A stretch of DNA of 64,000 bases from Streptomyces sp. KL109B (GTDB taxonomy: Bacteria > Actinomycetota > Actinomycetes > Streptomycetales > Streptomycetaceae). The notes below the pieces were generated by a model that worked only from the letters and a program-made list of their open reading frames with translations, was not told where the DNA came from and did not search any database. Positions 44,394 through 52,740 of the stretch are shown here, piece after piece. The stretch spans positions 62,001-126,000 of the forward strand of contig NZ_JASERL010000003.1 of the NCBI RefSeq assembly GCF_030766935.1. Reading direction: 5' to 3'. The position numbers and the translations under genes were made by a program. Within the stretch, counting starts at the first letter, position 1, and every line of letters begins with the position of its first letter.

Positions 44394-45350
44394 CTACGAG
44401 GTGACCGGCCGGAGCGGATTGCCGCCGAGATCGTCGATATAGGCACGCGTCTCGTCGACATTCACCGGCCGGTACAGCCGGATGCCGTGGTAGAACCGCT
44501 GGCCTTCGGTGGCCTCGATGACGTTGGGCTTGCCCTCACAGCGCTTGTCGCCGAACCACACGGTGATGCGGCCGTCCGCGTCGCGCACCATCTCGCTGTC
44601 GGTCAACCCCGGTTTCGCGACGTCGAGCCAGCCGTTCTCGTCGTACTTGATGACGGAAAAATAGCCGTTGTGCTCGTAGTCGAGGGGCGGGACGTCGAAG
44701 GTCCACGCGTCGCAGCCGGTGCTCGTGGCCATCGCCTGGTAGTACTGCGCGTCCTGCGGCGGCAGGCCGCCCCAGCCGAGGGCCGCGCCGAGCGTGTGCT
44801 GGTAGGGGTCGGTGGTCTCGGGGGTGCCGAACGCCTTGCTGAAGTCGGCCTCCGCCGAGTGCGTCTCCAGCTCCGCCCGGACGCTGTCCAGGCTCTCGGT
44901 GTCGTAGACCGTGGGCACGTACGGGTTGGCGGTCGCGGCCTCGATGCGCCGCAGGTCCTGGAGCTCGCAGGCACGCTCGACTCCGCTCGCGAGCGAGGTC
45001 CGCGCGAGGATGTAGACGTGGGTGCCAGTGGTGAGGTCGGCATTGCGCAGGGTCAGCGACTCGCCGGGATACACCACACCGGCGACGTAGTGGTTCTCGT
45101 CGATGATCTCGCTGACCTGGAACTCCTCCGACGCGGCGACGGAGAACGTCGCCTGCTCCGTGACGTCGACCACGGCGTAGGAGTAGAGGAGGTCGACGTT
45201 CGACCGGATGATCATCTGGTTGTCCATGTTCACCGGAGTCCGGTTGTGGAGGAACTCGTTGACGGGCGCCTTCTCGAGCTGCTCAAGGAAGTACTTCGCG
45301 GTCTCCGCCTTGGCGAAGTTGTCCTGGGTCACGATCTCAGGGCTGGACAT
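44394..45350 (-). CDS. DUF1254/DUF1214-type protein, third and shortest copy
   Basis: A 318-residue protein, about two thirds the length of the other two. It keeps the SNVDLLYSYAVVD segment of DUF1254 and a DUF1214-like end (GYFSVIKYDENGWL, ITVWFGDKRC, FYHGIRLYRPVN). It lacks the N-terminal helical part with the Tyr/Trp-rich motif. ATG start at 45350 behind CAGGAGG. It is convergent to the operon and therefore separately controlled. Confidence 0.85.
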   Translation of the reverse strand: MSSPEIVTQDNFAKAETAKYFLEQLEKAPVNEFLHNRTPVNMDNQMIIRSNVDLLYSYAVVDVTEQATFSVAASEEFQVSEIIDENHYVAGVVYPGESLTLRNADLTTGTHVYILARTSLASGVERACELQDLRRIEAATANPYVPTVYDTESLDSVRAELETHSAEADFSKAFGTPETTDPYQHTLGAALGWGGLPPQDAQYYQAMATSTGCDAWTFDVPPLDYEHNGYFSVIKYDENGWLDVAKPGLTDSEMVRDADGRITVWFGDKRCEGKPNVIEATEGQRFYHGIRLYRPVNVDETRAYIDDLGGNPLRPVTS

Positions 45351-45722
45351 CCTGACCTCCTGTCGCCGCACACACGGGCCCACCGGAGGCGACCGACTCC
45401 GGGTGGACGCACCTTTCCGTTGAACCTATACGCGAGCGGCGGATCGGTCCTTCCGGAGCGCCGGGCGACAGCGCATAACCAGCCGTCCAAAAGGCGCCCG
45501 ATATGAAGGGCCCTAGGTGTGCTGCCCGGTGTGACCGAGGGCGGGCCGGAGGGGCAGTCAATCGGATCCGGGATGTGGTCTGTTGCGGTCCGCCGCGATC
45601 CGCCATGCGGCACATGCGGGCAGTTTGGTGTCAACGGTCACGCAGCGTGGCGTGTTGGTGCAGGCTGCCGTCCTCGGCACACGTGGCGAAGCGTGGGCCG
45701 GGCTCCGAGGAGGGGGATCGTC
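45351..45722. promoter_or_regulatory. Divergent intergenic region, no gene seen
   Basis: 372 bp between the minus-strand DUF1254-type gene and the plus-strand ATPase gene. It must hold both promoters. I see no convincing -35/-10 pair, palindrome or small gene. The only notable string is gggccctagg near 45510. Confidence 0.4.
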
Positions 45723-47873
45723 GTGGCGGCGAAGGGGCGGCGCGAAGAGCCGCGCGAAGGGCGGAGGGTGGGGAATCTGCCCCGGCCGCGGACGGTGACG
45801 GTCGATCGCCGTGCGGAGGTGGCGGGGGTCGGGCGGCTGTTCAAGGGGCCGTCGGCCGAGGACCCGGTGCGGCTGGTGACGTTGACCGGGGTCGGCGGGG
45901 TGGGGAAGACCCGGGTGGCGCTGGATGCCGCCGCCGAGCTCCAGCCCCGCTTTCGCGACGGTGCGTGGCTGGTGGAGCTCTCACCGCTGCGCCAGGAGGG
46001 GCTGCTGGCGCACGTCATCGCCGAGACACTGCCGTTGGCCGACCAGTCCACCCGGCCGGTGATCGACGTGGTGGCGGAGTATCTGGCCGAGCGGGAGCTG
46101 CTGCTGGTCCTGGACACCTGCGAGCACTTGGCCGATGCCTGCGCGGTCGCCGCCGAGACGTTGCTGAGGGCCGCGCCCGGCCTGCGGATCCTGGCCACCA
46201 GCCGCCGCGTCCTGGGCGTGGTGGGCGAACGGGTGCTCACGGTCGCGCCGCTGCCCGTGCCCGAGGCCGACGACGCGCTGGCGGGTTCGGCGGACGCGGT
46301 GGTCCTGCTGACCCTGCGGGCCACGGAGGCGGTGCCCGGTTTCTCGGTCACCGACGCCGACCGCGCGGAACTGGTGCGACTGTGCCGGCGCCTGGACGGG
46401 CTGCCCCTGGCGATCGAGCTGGCCGCGGCCCGCCTGCGTGATCTGCCGGTACGGGAGCTGACCGCCCGCCTTGACGACCGCTTCGCCGTCCTGGGCGACA
46501 CCGACGCCATCGCGCGCGAAGCCGATCCTCCCTGGCACCAGGCCCTGCGTACCGCCATCGGCTGGAGCCACGAGCTGTGCACCCCCGCCGAACGGCTGCT
46601 GTGGGCCCGGCTTTCGGTCTTCGCCGGCAGCTTCGACGCCGAAACCGCCCGGCAGGTCTGCGCCGACGACCATCTCCCGGACCATCGGATCCCCGACGTC
46701 CTGGGCACGCTGACGGAGAAATCGATCCTGACCTGGGAGCCCACCGGGGGCGGGGAGCGCTACCGGATGCTGGACACCATCCGCGAGTACGGGGCCGACT
46801 GGCTGCGCGGCCTCGGCGAGGACGACACGCTGCGCCGCCGGCACCGGGACCACTACCTGGCCCTGGCCCGCCGGGGCGACGCCGCCTGGCTCGGGCCCGA
46901 CCAGTTCGGCTGGTACGACCGGATGACCGCCGAGCACGACAACCTCCGCGCCGCCCTGGAGTACAGCCTGGCCGAACCGGCCGGCCAGGGCCACACGGCG
47001 CTGGAGCTGACCGGAGCGCTGTGGTTCTTCTGGCGTGCCTGCGGTTTCCTCAAGGAGGGCCGCCACTATCTGGACCGGGCCCTGGCCGCCGACACCGCCC
47101 CCTCACCGGCCCGTGCGAAGGCCCTGGACGCCTGCGGTACGTTGCTGATCAACCTGGGCGATCTGCCCGCCCTCGAAGAATGCGCGGCCGAGTGCACCGC
47201 CCTGGCCGCGCGACTCGGCGACACGGAGCGGATCTACGCGCGGGCCGCAGAGCTCCGGGTGGCGGCCCTGCGCGGCGACCGGGCGCAGACGTTGTCCCTG
47301 GCCGAGGCCCTGCTCGCCACGGACTGGCGCGAGAAGCCGCTCACCATGTCCCCCCTGGTGTCCCTGGTGGTCGGCGCCCACATGCACGCCGCCATGGGCC
47401 GCTTCGAGGAGGCCGTCGACTGGCTGGAAGAGCTGAGCGCCGTCTGCGACCGCAGCGGCGAGCGCTGGATGCTCGCCTGGGGCCAATTCGTACGTGTCCA
47501 GGCCGAGTTGGGCCTGGGCCGGATCCAGGAGGCGCACGAGCACGCCCGGGACGCCCTGTTCGTCACGCGCCGGCTGCGCGACGACGCGGGCACCGGTCAT
47601 GCCCTCGAAACGCTGGCCCGGTCCGCCACCACCTTGGGCCGGGGCCGGGACGCCGCCCGGCTGCTCGGCCTGGCCACGCAACTGTGGGAGACACTCGGCC
47701 GGCCACAGGCCGGCATCCCCTCGCTGATGGCCGCCCGCCAAGCCTGCGAACAGCAGACCCTCGCCACTCTCGGCGACCACGCCTACCACCACGCCTTCGA
47801 CGCCGGCTACGCCATCGACCTCGACACCGGCATCACCCACGCCCTCAACCCCACCCCTGCGTCGCCTTCCTGA
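45723..47873 (+). CDS. Large STAND-type signal-transduction ATPase
   Basis: A 716-residue protein with an NB-ARC-like ATPase (P-loop GVGGVGKTRVAL near residue 60, Walker B ELLLVLDTCEHL, sensor region LATSRRVLG) and a helical TPR-rich C-terminal half (DACGTLLINLGDLPALEECA and similar). This is the AfsR/LuxR (LAL)-like regulator layout. However, there is no N-terminal SARP domain and no C-terminal LuxR helix-turn-helix, so it may act through a partner. GTG at 45723 is chosen for the adjacent GAGGAGGGGG. The longer frame lacks similarity. Confidence 0.85.
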   Translation: MAAKGRREEPREGRRVGNLPRPRTVTVDRRAEVAGVGRLFKGPSAEDPVRLVTLTGVGGVGKTRVALDAAAELQPRFRDGAWLVELSPLRQEGLLAHVIAETLPLADQSTRPVIDVVAEYLAERELLLVLDTCEHLADACAVAAETLLRAAPGLRILATSRRVLGVVGERVLTVAPLPVPEADDALAGSADAVVLLTLRATEAVPGFSVTDADRAELVRLCRRLDGLPLAIELAAARLRDLPVRELTARLDDRFAVLGDTDAIAREADPPWHQALRTAIGWSHELCTPAERLLWARLSVFAGSFDAETARQVCADDHLPDHRIPDVLGTLTEKSILTWEPTGGGERYRMLDTIREYGADWLRGLGEDDTLRRRHRDHYLALARRGDAAWLGPDQFGWYDRMTAEHDNLRAALEYSLAEPAGQGHTALELTGALWFFWRACGFLKEGRHYLDRALAADTAPSPARAKALDACGTLLINLGDLPALEECAAECTALAARLGDTERIYARAAELRVAALRGDRAQTLSLAEALLATDWREKPLTMSPLVSLVVGAHMHAAMGRFEEAVDWLEELSAVCDRSGERWMLAWGQFVRVQAELGLGRIQEAHEHARDALFVTRRLRDDAGTGHALETLARSATTLGRGRDAARLLGLATQLWETLGRPQAGIPSLMAARQACEQQTLATLGDHAYHHAFDAGYAIDLDTGITHALNPTPASPS

Positions 47874-47962
47874 CCCGCGTGACCACGACTGACGCGGGAA
47901 CTGGGCCTGATCTGCGTCGCTGAGTCGACTCATGCAAGTCCTGCGGGACGCGGCTGGCAGTC

Positions 47963-48253
47963 CTACGGGTACACCGGGGCATAGACGTCTACGTTTTCGG
48001 GCCAGTCGCACTTCCCCCACGGCCGGGGATACGGGTTGTAGAACAGACCGGACGGATGGCAGTCGAATACGTACGCCAGATGGTTCACGCACTGCACGTA
48101 TGCGTCCACACGCCTGGGATGCGAATAGGCGCCGTCTTCGGCGTTCCCGCACGAGTAATCACCGGCGGCCGATGCCGGAGTCGCAGTGGCGAAGGCGCCG
48201 AGTGACAGCAGCAGCGTGCCGGCCGCAGCGGCGGCCACAGTCTGGATCTTCAT
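47963..48253 (-). CDS. Small secreted protein with a CBM14-like (peritrophin-A) chitin-binding domain
   Basis: A 96-residue protein with a signal peptide MKIQTVAAAAAGTLLLSLGA ending near ASAAG. One compact domain with four cysteines follows: SCGN, VQCVN, FDCHP and GKCDWPENV. The spacing and the VFDCHPSGLFYNP and CDWPENV signatures match CBM14 chitin-binding domains known chiefly from insects and also found in some bacteria. The two outermost cysteines of the six-Cys pattern are reduced. ATG at 48253 is preferred to a GTG/ATG further upstream. It is predicted to be extracellular. Confidence 0.78.
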   Translation of the reverse strand: MKIQTVAAAAAGTLLLSLGAFATATPASAAGDYSCGNAEDGAYSHPRRVDAYVQCVNHLAYVFDCHPSGLFYNPYPRPWGKCDWPENVDVYAPVYP

Positions 48254-48316
48254 GACCAGGAAACGAGCTTCAGACGGCGCGGTCACCAGTGTGACGGGCC
48301 ACCGGTCGGCAGCTCC

Positions 48317-48979
48317 TCATGGAGAAGCGAGCGGTCCGGCGGGGCGGTGCCGGTCCGCGGCGACGAGGAGCAGGCCCAGGCCGTAGAAGAGGGCGCCGAT
48401 GACGACGGCGCTGACCAGGACTCCCGCGTAGCCGTGCTGGTCGACGTCGAGGAAGGGGTACGGGTAGCGGTCGGGCGGGCTGATCACGGCACCGCGGGTC
48501 AGGGCGAAGACGAAATAGGCCAGCGGGACCGCCAGCCACTGGTGGGCGAAGCTCCACCGGAATCGGCCAGGGGGCGCGGCGAGGAGCCACAGGGCGGGCA
48601 CCGCGATCGGGGTCACCGTGTGCAGGAGCTGGTTCGACAGGGCCAGCCAGCCGCCTCGTACGGAGATCCCCTCGGTCTGCGAGAAGCCGCTGGAGTCGTT
48701 GGCGAGCACCGCGTGGTAGATCAGCCCGGTCACCACGATGCTCAGCAGCACCGCGCCGGTCACCAGGGTGGGAAGTGGCGGGCGGCGACGGGCCGTTCGG
48801 AGCGCGGAGAGCGCGGACGTGACCGCGACCGCGGCGTTGACGAGGACGGTGAAGTAGGTGAAGACGCGCCAGGGTCGAGGCGCGTGCGCGCACTCGATGG
48901 CGATCCCCGCGGCCGCGGCCGCCGCGACCAGCAGGTACAGGGCACAGGCGCAAAGACGCCGCAGCCGTTGGCCGTTCAT
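48317..48979 (-). CDS. Pr6Pr family membrane protein
   Basis: A 220-residue protein with six hydrophobic segments. The family feature is FTYFTVLVNAAVAVTSAL near residue 40 and a later YPYPFLDVDQHG loop near residue 175. The Pr6Pr family (predicted six-TM, actinobacterial) has no known activity. Start ATG at 48979 (MNGQRLRRL) rather than the longer frame to 49024. It lies between the CBM14-like and glycine-rich secreted proteins on the same strand. Confidence 0.82.
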   Translation of the reverse strand: MNGQRLRRLCACALYLLVAAAAAAGIAIECAHAPRPWRVFTYFTVLVNAAVAVTSALSALRTARRRPPLPTLVTGAVLLSIVVTGLIYHAVLANDSSGFSQTEGISVRGGWLALSNQLLHTVTPIAVPALWLLAAPPGRFRWSFAHQWLAVPLAYFVFALTRGAVISPPDRYPYPFLDVDQHGYAGVLVSAVVIGALFYGLGLLLVAADRHRPAGPLASP

Positions 48980-49064
48980 CGGCTCACAATGTCCGGAGGG
49001 GCTGGCGGCGACGGTCCCGCGCACCTGGGCGCGGGACCGTCGCCGTCACAGGAGCCGCGTGCGG

Positions 49065-50228
49065 TCAGCCGCGATACGGCTGCTCCACGCCGACGGGGTA
49101 GGGGGCCGACGGGTTGTCGGGGTCCTGGGTGTGGACGGTGAACGGACGGGAGTCCACCCGCTCGTCGAGGTCACAGGTCCAGATGCCGCCGGCCGGTACC
49201 CGAGTGGTGCACATGACCGTGCCGTCCGGCTTGCGGATGGTGACGTCGGTGCCGGGAACGCCCCGGCCGAGGAGGTAGTCCCCGCCGGTCGGGTGGATGT
49301 CGGGCTCGGGCAGTTCGAACGACAGCTTCAGGGTGCCGTGCTGCCCGCGCGCGCTGCCGTTGCCACGGCTGGTGGTGGCGTCGGTGACGCCGGGGCCGTT
49401 GACGTAGCCGGAGCCGCCGCCACCGCCGTAGTCGGAGTTGTACCCGCTCGTGCCGCGCTGGCAGGTGCCGCCGCCACCGCCGTAGTAGCCGCCGCCACCG
49501 CCGCCACCCACGTCGGCGCCGCCTCCGCCGCCGTAGCCGCCGCGGCCTTGCCGGCCGACCGAGGGCTGGTAGCTGCAGTTGGTGTTGGGCACGCCGGCGG
49601 CCGCCCGGCCGCCGGCGGTCTGGGTGCCGCCACCGGCGGCGGTCTGCGCACCGGCATTGATCCGGTACCAGCTGTTCTGGCCGGTGGTGCCGCCGCCCAT
49701 GCCGCCCTGGAGCCCGCCCGCCGCGCCGCCACCGCCGCCGCCCGCGGCCACCAGCCAGGTGGCGCCTTCCTTGATCCAGGTGCCGCCACCCCCTTGCCCG
49801 CCGCCGTAGCGGCTGCCGTTGCTGCCCGGACCGCCACCGCCGACGTTCCACCGCTTGGCCCCGAGCACCCCGGCACCACCAGCGGTCAGACTCAGCGTCT
49901 CCCCGGGAGTCACGTCGATGGTGGCGACGGTCCGGCCGCCCGCGGCACCGTTGCGCGCACCGCCACCGGCCCCGTCGAGGCTGACCCGCATGCTCGTCAC
50001 GCCCTTCGGCACGACGTAGGAGACGGTCTCGTTGCGCACCTCGAAGCAGGCGTTGTCCGAGGCCGGGGCCCCGGGCACGCTGCTCGACGCACAGGTGTAG
50101 CCGCTGACCGCCCAGGCGGGGGCCGCGGTCGCCAACGGCAGGCCCGCCAGGGCGGTTCCGGCGGACAGGGACACGGTGAGGGCGCGCGCGGACCAGGACA
50201 TGGTTCGCGTCGATCTGCGAATGATCAT
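49065..50228 (-). CDS. Secreted glycine-rich repeat protein
   Basis: A 387-residue exported protein with a signal peptide ending near APAWA (about residue 40). The middle is extremely glycine-rich (GGGGGADVGGGGGGGYYGGGG and similar), with Trp/Tyr-containing strands as in the ALK-type glycine-rich domain. The C-terminal Ig-like segment (GRGVPGTDVTIRKPDGTVMC, with CTT and WTCDL) resembles cell-surface adhesion modules. Start ATG at 50228. It is probably cell-surface or matrix associated; ligand unknown. Confidence 0.8.
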   Translation of the reverse strand: MIIRRSTRTMSWSARALTVSLSAGTALAGLPLATAAPAWAVSGYTCASSSVPGAPASDNACFEVRNETVSYVVPKGVTSMRVSLDGAGGGARNGAAGGRTVATIDVTPGETLSLTAGGAGVLGAKRWNVGGGGPGSNGSRYGGGQGGGGTWIKEGATWLVAAGGGGGGAAGGLQGGMGGGTTGQNSWYRINAGAQTAAGGGTQTAGGRAAAGVPNTNCSYQPSVGRQGRGGYGGGGGADVGGGGGGGYYGGGGGTCQRGTSGYNSDYGGGGGSGYVNGPGVTDATTSRGNGSARGQHGTLKLSFELPEPDIHPTGGDYLLGRGVPGTDVTIRKPDGTVMCTTRVPAGGIWTCDLDERVDSRPFTVHTQDPDNPSAPYPVGVEQPYRG

Positions 50229-50814
50229 GGACGGCACGCTAGCGGCGGGAGTACCCAAATCGCCCTCAACCGGGGCGTGTTCCCCTAACGGCACGAGAGC
50301 CGTTGATATGCCGAAATCACTCAACGGCGTGTCACCGGAACAACTTCACCGAGCACCCCGACACACACACCGCCGACCACTCTTCGTGCCCACCTTCTGG
50401 AATTCTTTACTCTCTGCGATGTGGCGCCGTGTACGCAGCGGGGGTGGCGGCAGGCCGCCATCGACAGCACGGTCCTGCCAGAGGCAAGATTCTCCGTCGC
50501 ACGGCTGGAATTGCGTGCATCACATTTCGACTTCTCTCTGGTTTTTACGTCGCCCGCCCCCAGGCGGCGACTGCCAAAAACGCTCGCTCCACCCGCGTAA
50601 GCAGGGGGAGGAGGCTTCACCGGAGCCGTGATCCGCAGCAATCGGGAGTGCCATCTATAGGACAGTCCCCGGCTTGGAACATCTCCACAAAACCGATGTT
50701 CCGCTCGCGCTCCCCTTGGATTCGCCAGCACGAAGGGAGGCATCACGTATCGGCACCGGAACGACCCAGGCATGAGAAAAGCCAGGTCAGAAGATATCTG
50801 ACCTGGCTTTCAAC
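50229..50814. other. Non-coding, lower-GC right end of the island
   Basis: 586 bp between the glycine-rich gene and the tRNA. GC is visibly lower (for example around 50395-50420 and 50510-50545). Open frames here show no codon bias or family similarity. One contains the tRNA read antisense. It would be the place for attachment-site arm sequences. Confidence 0.5.
50778..50810 (-). terminator. Terminator of tRNA-Thr
   Basis: A 14-bp stem (50778-50791 and 50797-50810) with a 5-base loop, then TTTTCTC on the minus strand. It shares the CAGGTC...GACCTG core with the hairpin at 31661-31693. Confidence 0.85.
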
Positions 50815-50816
50815 TG

Positions 50817-50890
50817 AGCCGCCTTCGGGATTCGAACCCGAGACCTACGCATTACGAGTGCGTTGCTCTGGCCATCTGAGCTAAGGCGGC
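50817..50890 (-). tRNA. tRNA-Thr (anticodon CGT)
   Basis: A complete 74-nt cloverleaf: acceptor GCCGCCT/AGGCGGC, D stem GCTC/GAGC, anticodon stem ACGCA/TGCGT with loop CTCGTAA, and T stem TCGGG/CCCGA with loop TTCGAAT. CCA is not encoded. It decodes ACG. Its 3' half is duplicated at 31699-31742. Confidence 0.97.
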
Positions 50891-50995
50891 GCCGCCACGC
50901 GCACCGGAGTGCGTCAGCAACGTCGCCAATCCTACACGCTCCCCGGGGGTGCTCCGAACCGCCTTTATGACCGCGTGATCACCGGGGGACACGCG

Positions 50996-52573
50996 CTACG
51001 AGCAGCGCTTTCCGTCGGTGGGCGGGGTGCCGGTCAGGAGGTAGTCGTCGATCGCGCCGTCGACGCAGTCGCTGCCGCGGCCGTACGCCGTGTGGCCGTC
51101 GCCGTCGTAGGTGAGGAGGCGGCCGGAGGAGAGCTGGGCGGCGAGGGACTTCGCCCAGCGGTAGGGGGTGGCCGGGTCGCGGGTGGTGCCGACGACGACG
51201 ATGGGGGCGGCGCCGTCGGCGGTGACGCGCTGGGGTCCGCCCGTCGCCTTCACCGGCCAGTAGCCGCAGTTCAGGGAGGACCAGGCGAGGCCCTCACCGA
51301 AGACCGGGGACGCCTTCTCGAAGTCGGGCAGCGCCTTCTCGACCTCCTCGGGCGAGGTGAAGGACGGGGGCTGGTCGAGGCAGTTCACGGCGGCGTTGGC
51401 GAACATCATGTTCGAGTACGAGCCGTCGGGGTCGCGCTCGTAGTAGCTGTCGGAGAGGGCGAGCAGACCCGCGCCGTCCTTGTGCTTCATGGCGGCGGTG
51501 AGGGCCTCGCGCAGCTGCGGCCAGGCCCCTTCGTCGTACATCGCGGCGATCACGCCGGTCGTGGCGAGGGATTCGCCGAGCTTGCGGCCCTTCGGGTCGC
51601 CGGTGCCGATGGGGGTGCGGTCGAGGGTGGTGAAGAAGGCCTTGAGGCGCTTGCCCGACGCGTCGGGGCCGCCGCTGCCGAGGGGGCAGCCGGAGCGCTT
51701 CGCACAGTCCTTCGCGAAGGACTTGAACGCGGTCTCGAAACCGGCGGTCTGCTGTTCGTTGAGCTCGCGCGCGGGGAGCGAGGGGTCCATCGCGCCGTCG
51801 AGGACGAGGCGGCCGACCCGTTCCGGATAGAGGCCCGCGTACGTCGCGCCCAGGTACGTCCCGTACGAGGCGCCTACGTAGTTCAGCTTCTCGTCGCCGA
51901 GTGCCGCGCGCGCGAGGTCCATGTCGCGGGCCGTCTCGACCGTGGAGACGTGCGGCAGGACCCGGCCCGACGTGCGGTTCGACGTCTCGCAGCCGGCGCC
52001 GAAACGCTGGTAGGCGGCGGCCAGGCGGGTGCGTTCGGCGCCGTCGTCCGGGGTGACGTCGGTCTGCGTGTACGCGTCCATGCGCTTGCCGTCGAGGCAG
52101 GTCACCGGCTCGCTGCGGGCGACACCGCGCGGGTCCACGGCCACCATGTCGTAGCGGGCGCGGACCTTCTCCGGGTAGCCGATGCCGGCGTACGACTGGA
52201 GGTAGCCGATGGCCGAGCCGCCGGGGCCGCCGGGGTTGACCAGGAGCGAGCCGAGGCGCTTGCCGGGGCCCGTGGCCTTCTTGCGGGAGATCGCGAGGTC
52301 GACGTCGCCCTCGGACGGCTTGTCGTAGTCGAGCGGCGCCTTCAGCGTGGCGCACTCGAACCCGGGCACTCCGCACTTGTGCCACTTCGGGCTCTGGTCG
52401 TAATACCGGGCCAGGTCGGCCGGCGTGGAACGGGGCAGCGCGGCGAGCGAGGCACCCGTAGTGCCCGAACTGCCCGACGCGCAGGCCGAGATGGCGGCAA
52501 GGGCAAGCCCGACGGCGACTGCGAGCGCGGCGGGGCGGCGGCGGGGGGCGAGGGGGTGACGCCTGAAGTCCAT
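50996..52573 (-). CDS. Tripeptidyl aminopeptidase-like alpha/beta hydrolase lipoprotein
   Basis: A 525-residue exported hydrolase of the Streptomyces TAP/SlpD family. The signal peptide has a lipobox (AISAC, Cys at about residue 31), and the oxyanion region is NPGGPGGSAIG. The nucleophile Ser lies in GASYGTYLG (about residue 236) and the catalytic His in DGDGHTAYG near the C-terminus. These enzymes release N-terminal tripeptides from secreted proteins. ATG start at 52573. It is the first chromosomal gene beyond the tRNA on this strand. Confidence 0.92.
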   Translation of the reverse strand: MDFRRHPLAPRRRPAALAVAVGLALAAISACASGSSGTTGASLAALPRSTPADLARYYDQSPKWHKCGVPGFECATLKAPLDYDKPSEGDVDLAISRKKATGPGKRLGSLLVNPGGPGGSAIGYLQSYAGIGYPEKVRARYDMVAVDPRGVARSEPVTCLDGKRMDAYTQTDVTPDDGAERTRLAAAYQRFGAGCETSNRTSGRVLPHVSTVETARDMDLARAALGDEKLNYVGASYGTYLGATYAGLYPERVGRLVLDGAMDPSLPARELNEQQTAGFETAFKSFAKDCAKRSGCPLGSGGPDASGKRLKAFFTTLDRTPIGTGDPKGRKLGESLATTGVIAAMYDEGAWPQLREALTAAMKHKDGAGLLALSDSYYERDPDGSYSNMMFANAAVNCLDQPPSFTSPEEVEKALPDFEKASPVFGEGLAWSSLNCGYWPVKATGGPQRVTADGAAPIVVVGTTRDPATPYRWAKSLAAQLSSGRLLTYDGDGHTAYGRGSDCVDGAIDDYLLTGTPPTDGKRCS

Positions 52574-52659
52574 CGAGCGAGCGTAACGCTCCGCGCGCAC
52601 CTGGTCACATTGCGTACACCAACCGCCACGGGGCCCATTCAAGCCCCTGCCGGGTATTT

Positions 52660-52706
52660 TCAAGCCCCTGCGGCGATTGAGCAGCGGGGTCCGGGGCAGA
52701 GCCCCG
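52660..52706 (+). repeat. REP-like intergenic element, copy D
   Basis: A full copy of the 47-bp element with a truncated copy (ttcaagcccctgc, 52638-52650) just before it. It lies between the aminopeptidase start and the delta' stop. Confidence 0.9.
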
Positions 52707-52740
52707 AGACGTGGGAACGGTGCCGGGTGAACCCAGTCGA

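Larger units (their letters stand above)
31699..50858. mobile_element. Putative tRNA-Thr-integrated genomic island (19.1 kb)
   Basis: It is bounded by the 44-bp direct repeat of the tRNA-Thr 3' half. The intact tRNA is at the right end and the displaced 3' half with its own terminator at the left, the orientation expected for site-specific integration into the tRNA gene. The cargo is a catabolic-type cluster plus envelope and secreted proteins. No integrase, excisionase or replication gene is recognisable, so the element is decayed or moved by factors elsewhere. Base composition is similar to the host except for the lower-GC right end. Confidence 0.55.

Noticed and set aside
50580..50612. Sequence resembling a type I-E CRISPR repeat (cacccgcgtaagcaggggga)
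   Set aside because: A single degenerate occurrence with no second repeat and no cas genes.
50303..50884. 193-residue plus-strand frame ending in the tRNA
   Set aside because: Its C-terminal part is the antisense of tRNA-Thr and its terminator; no codon bias or domain.
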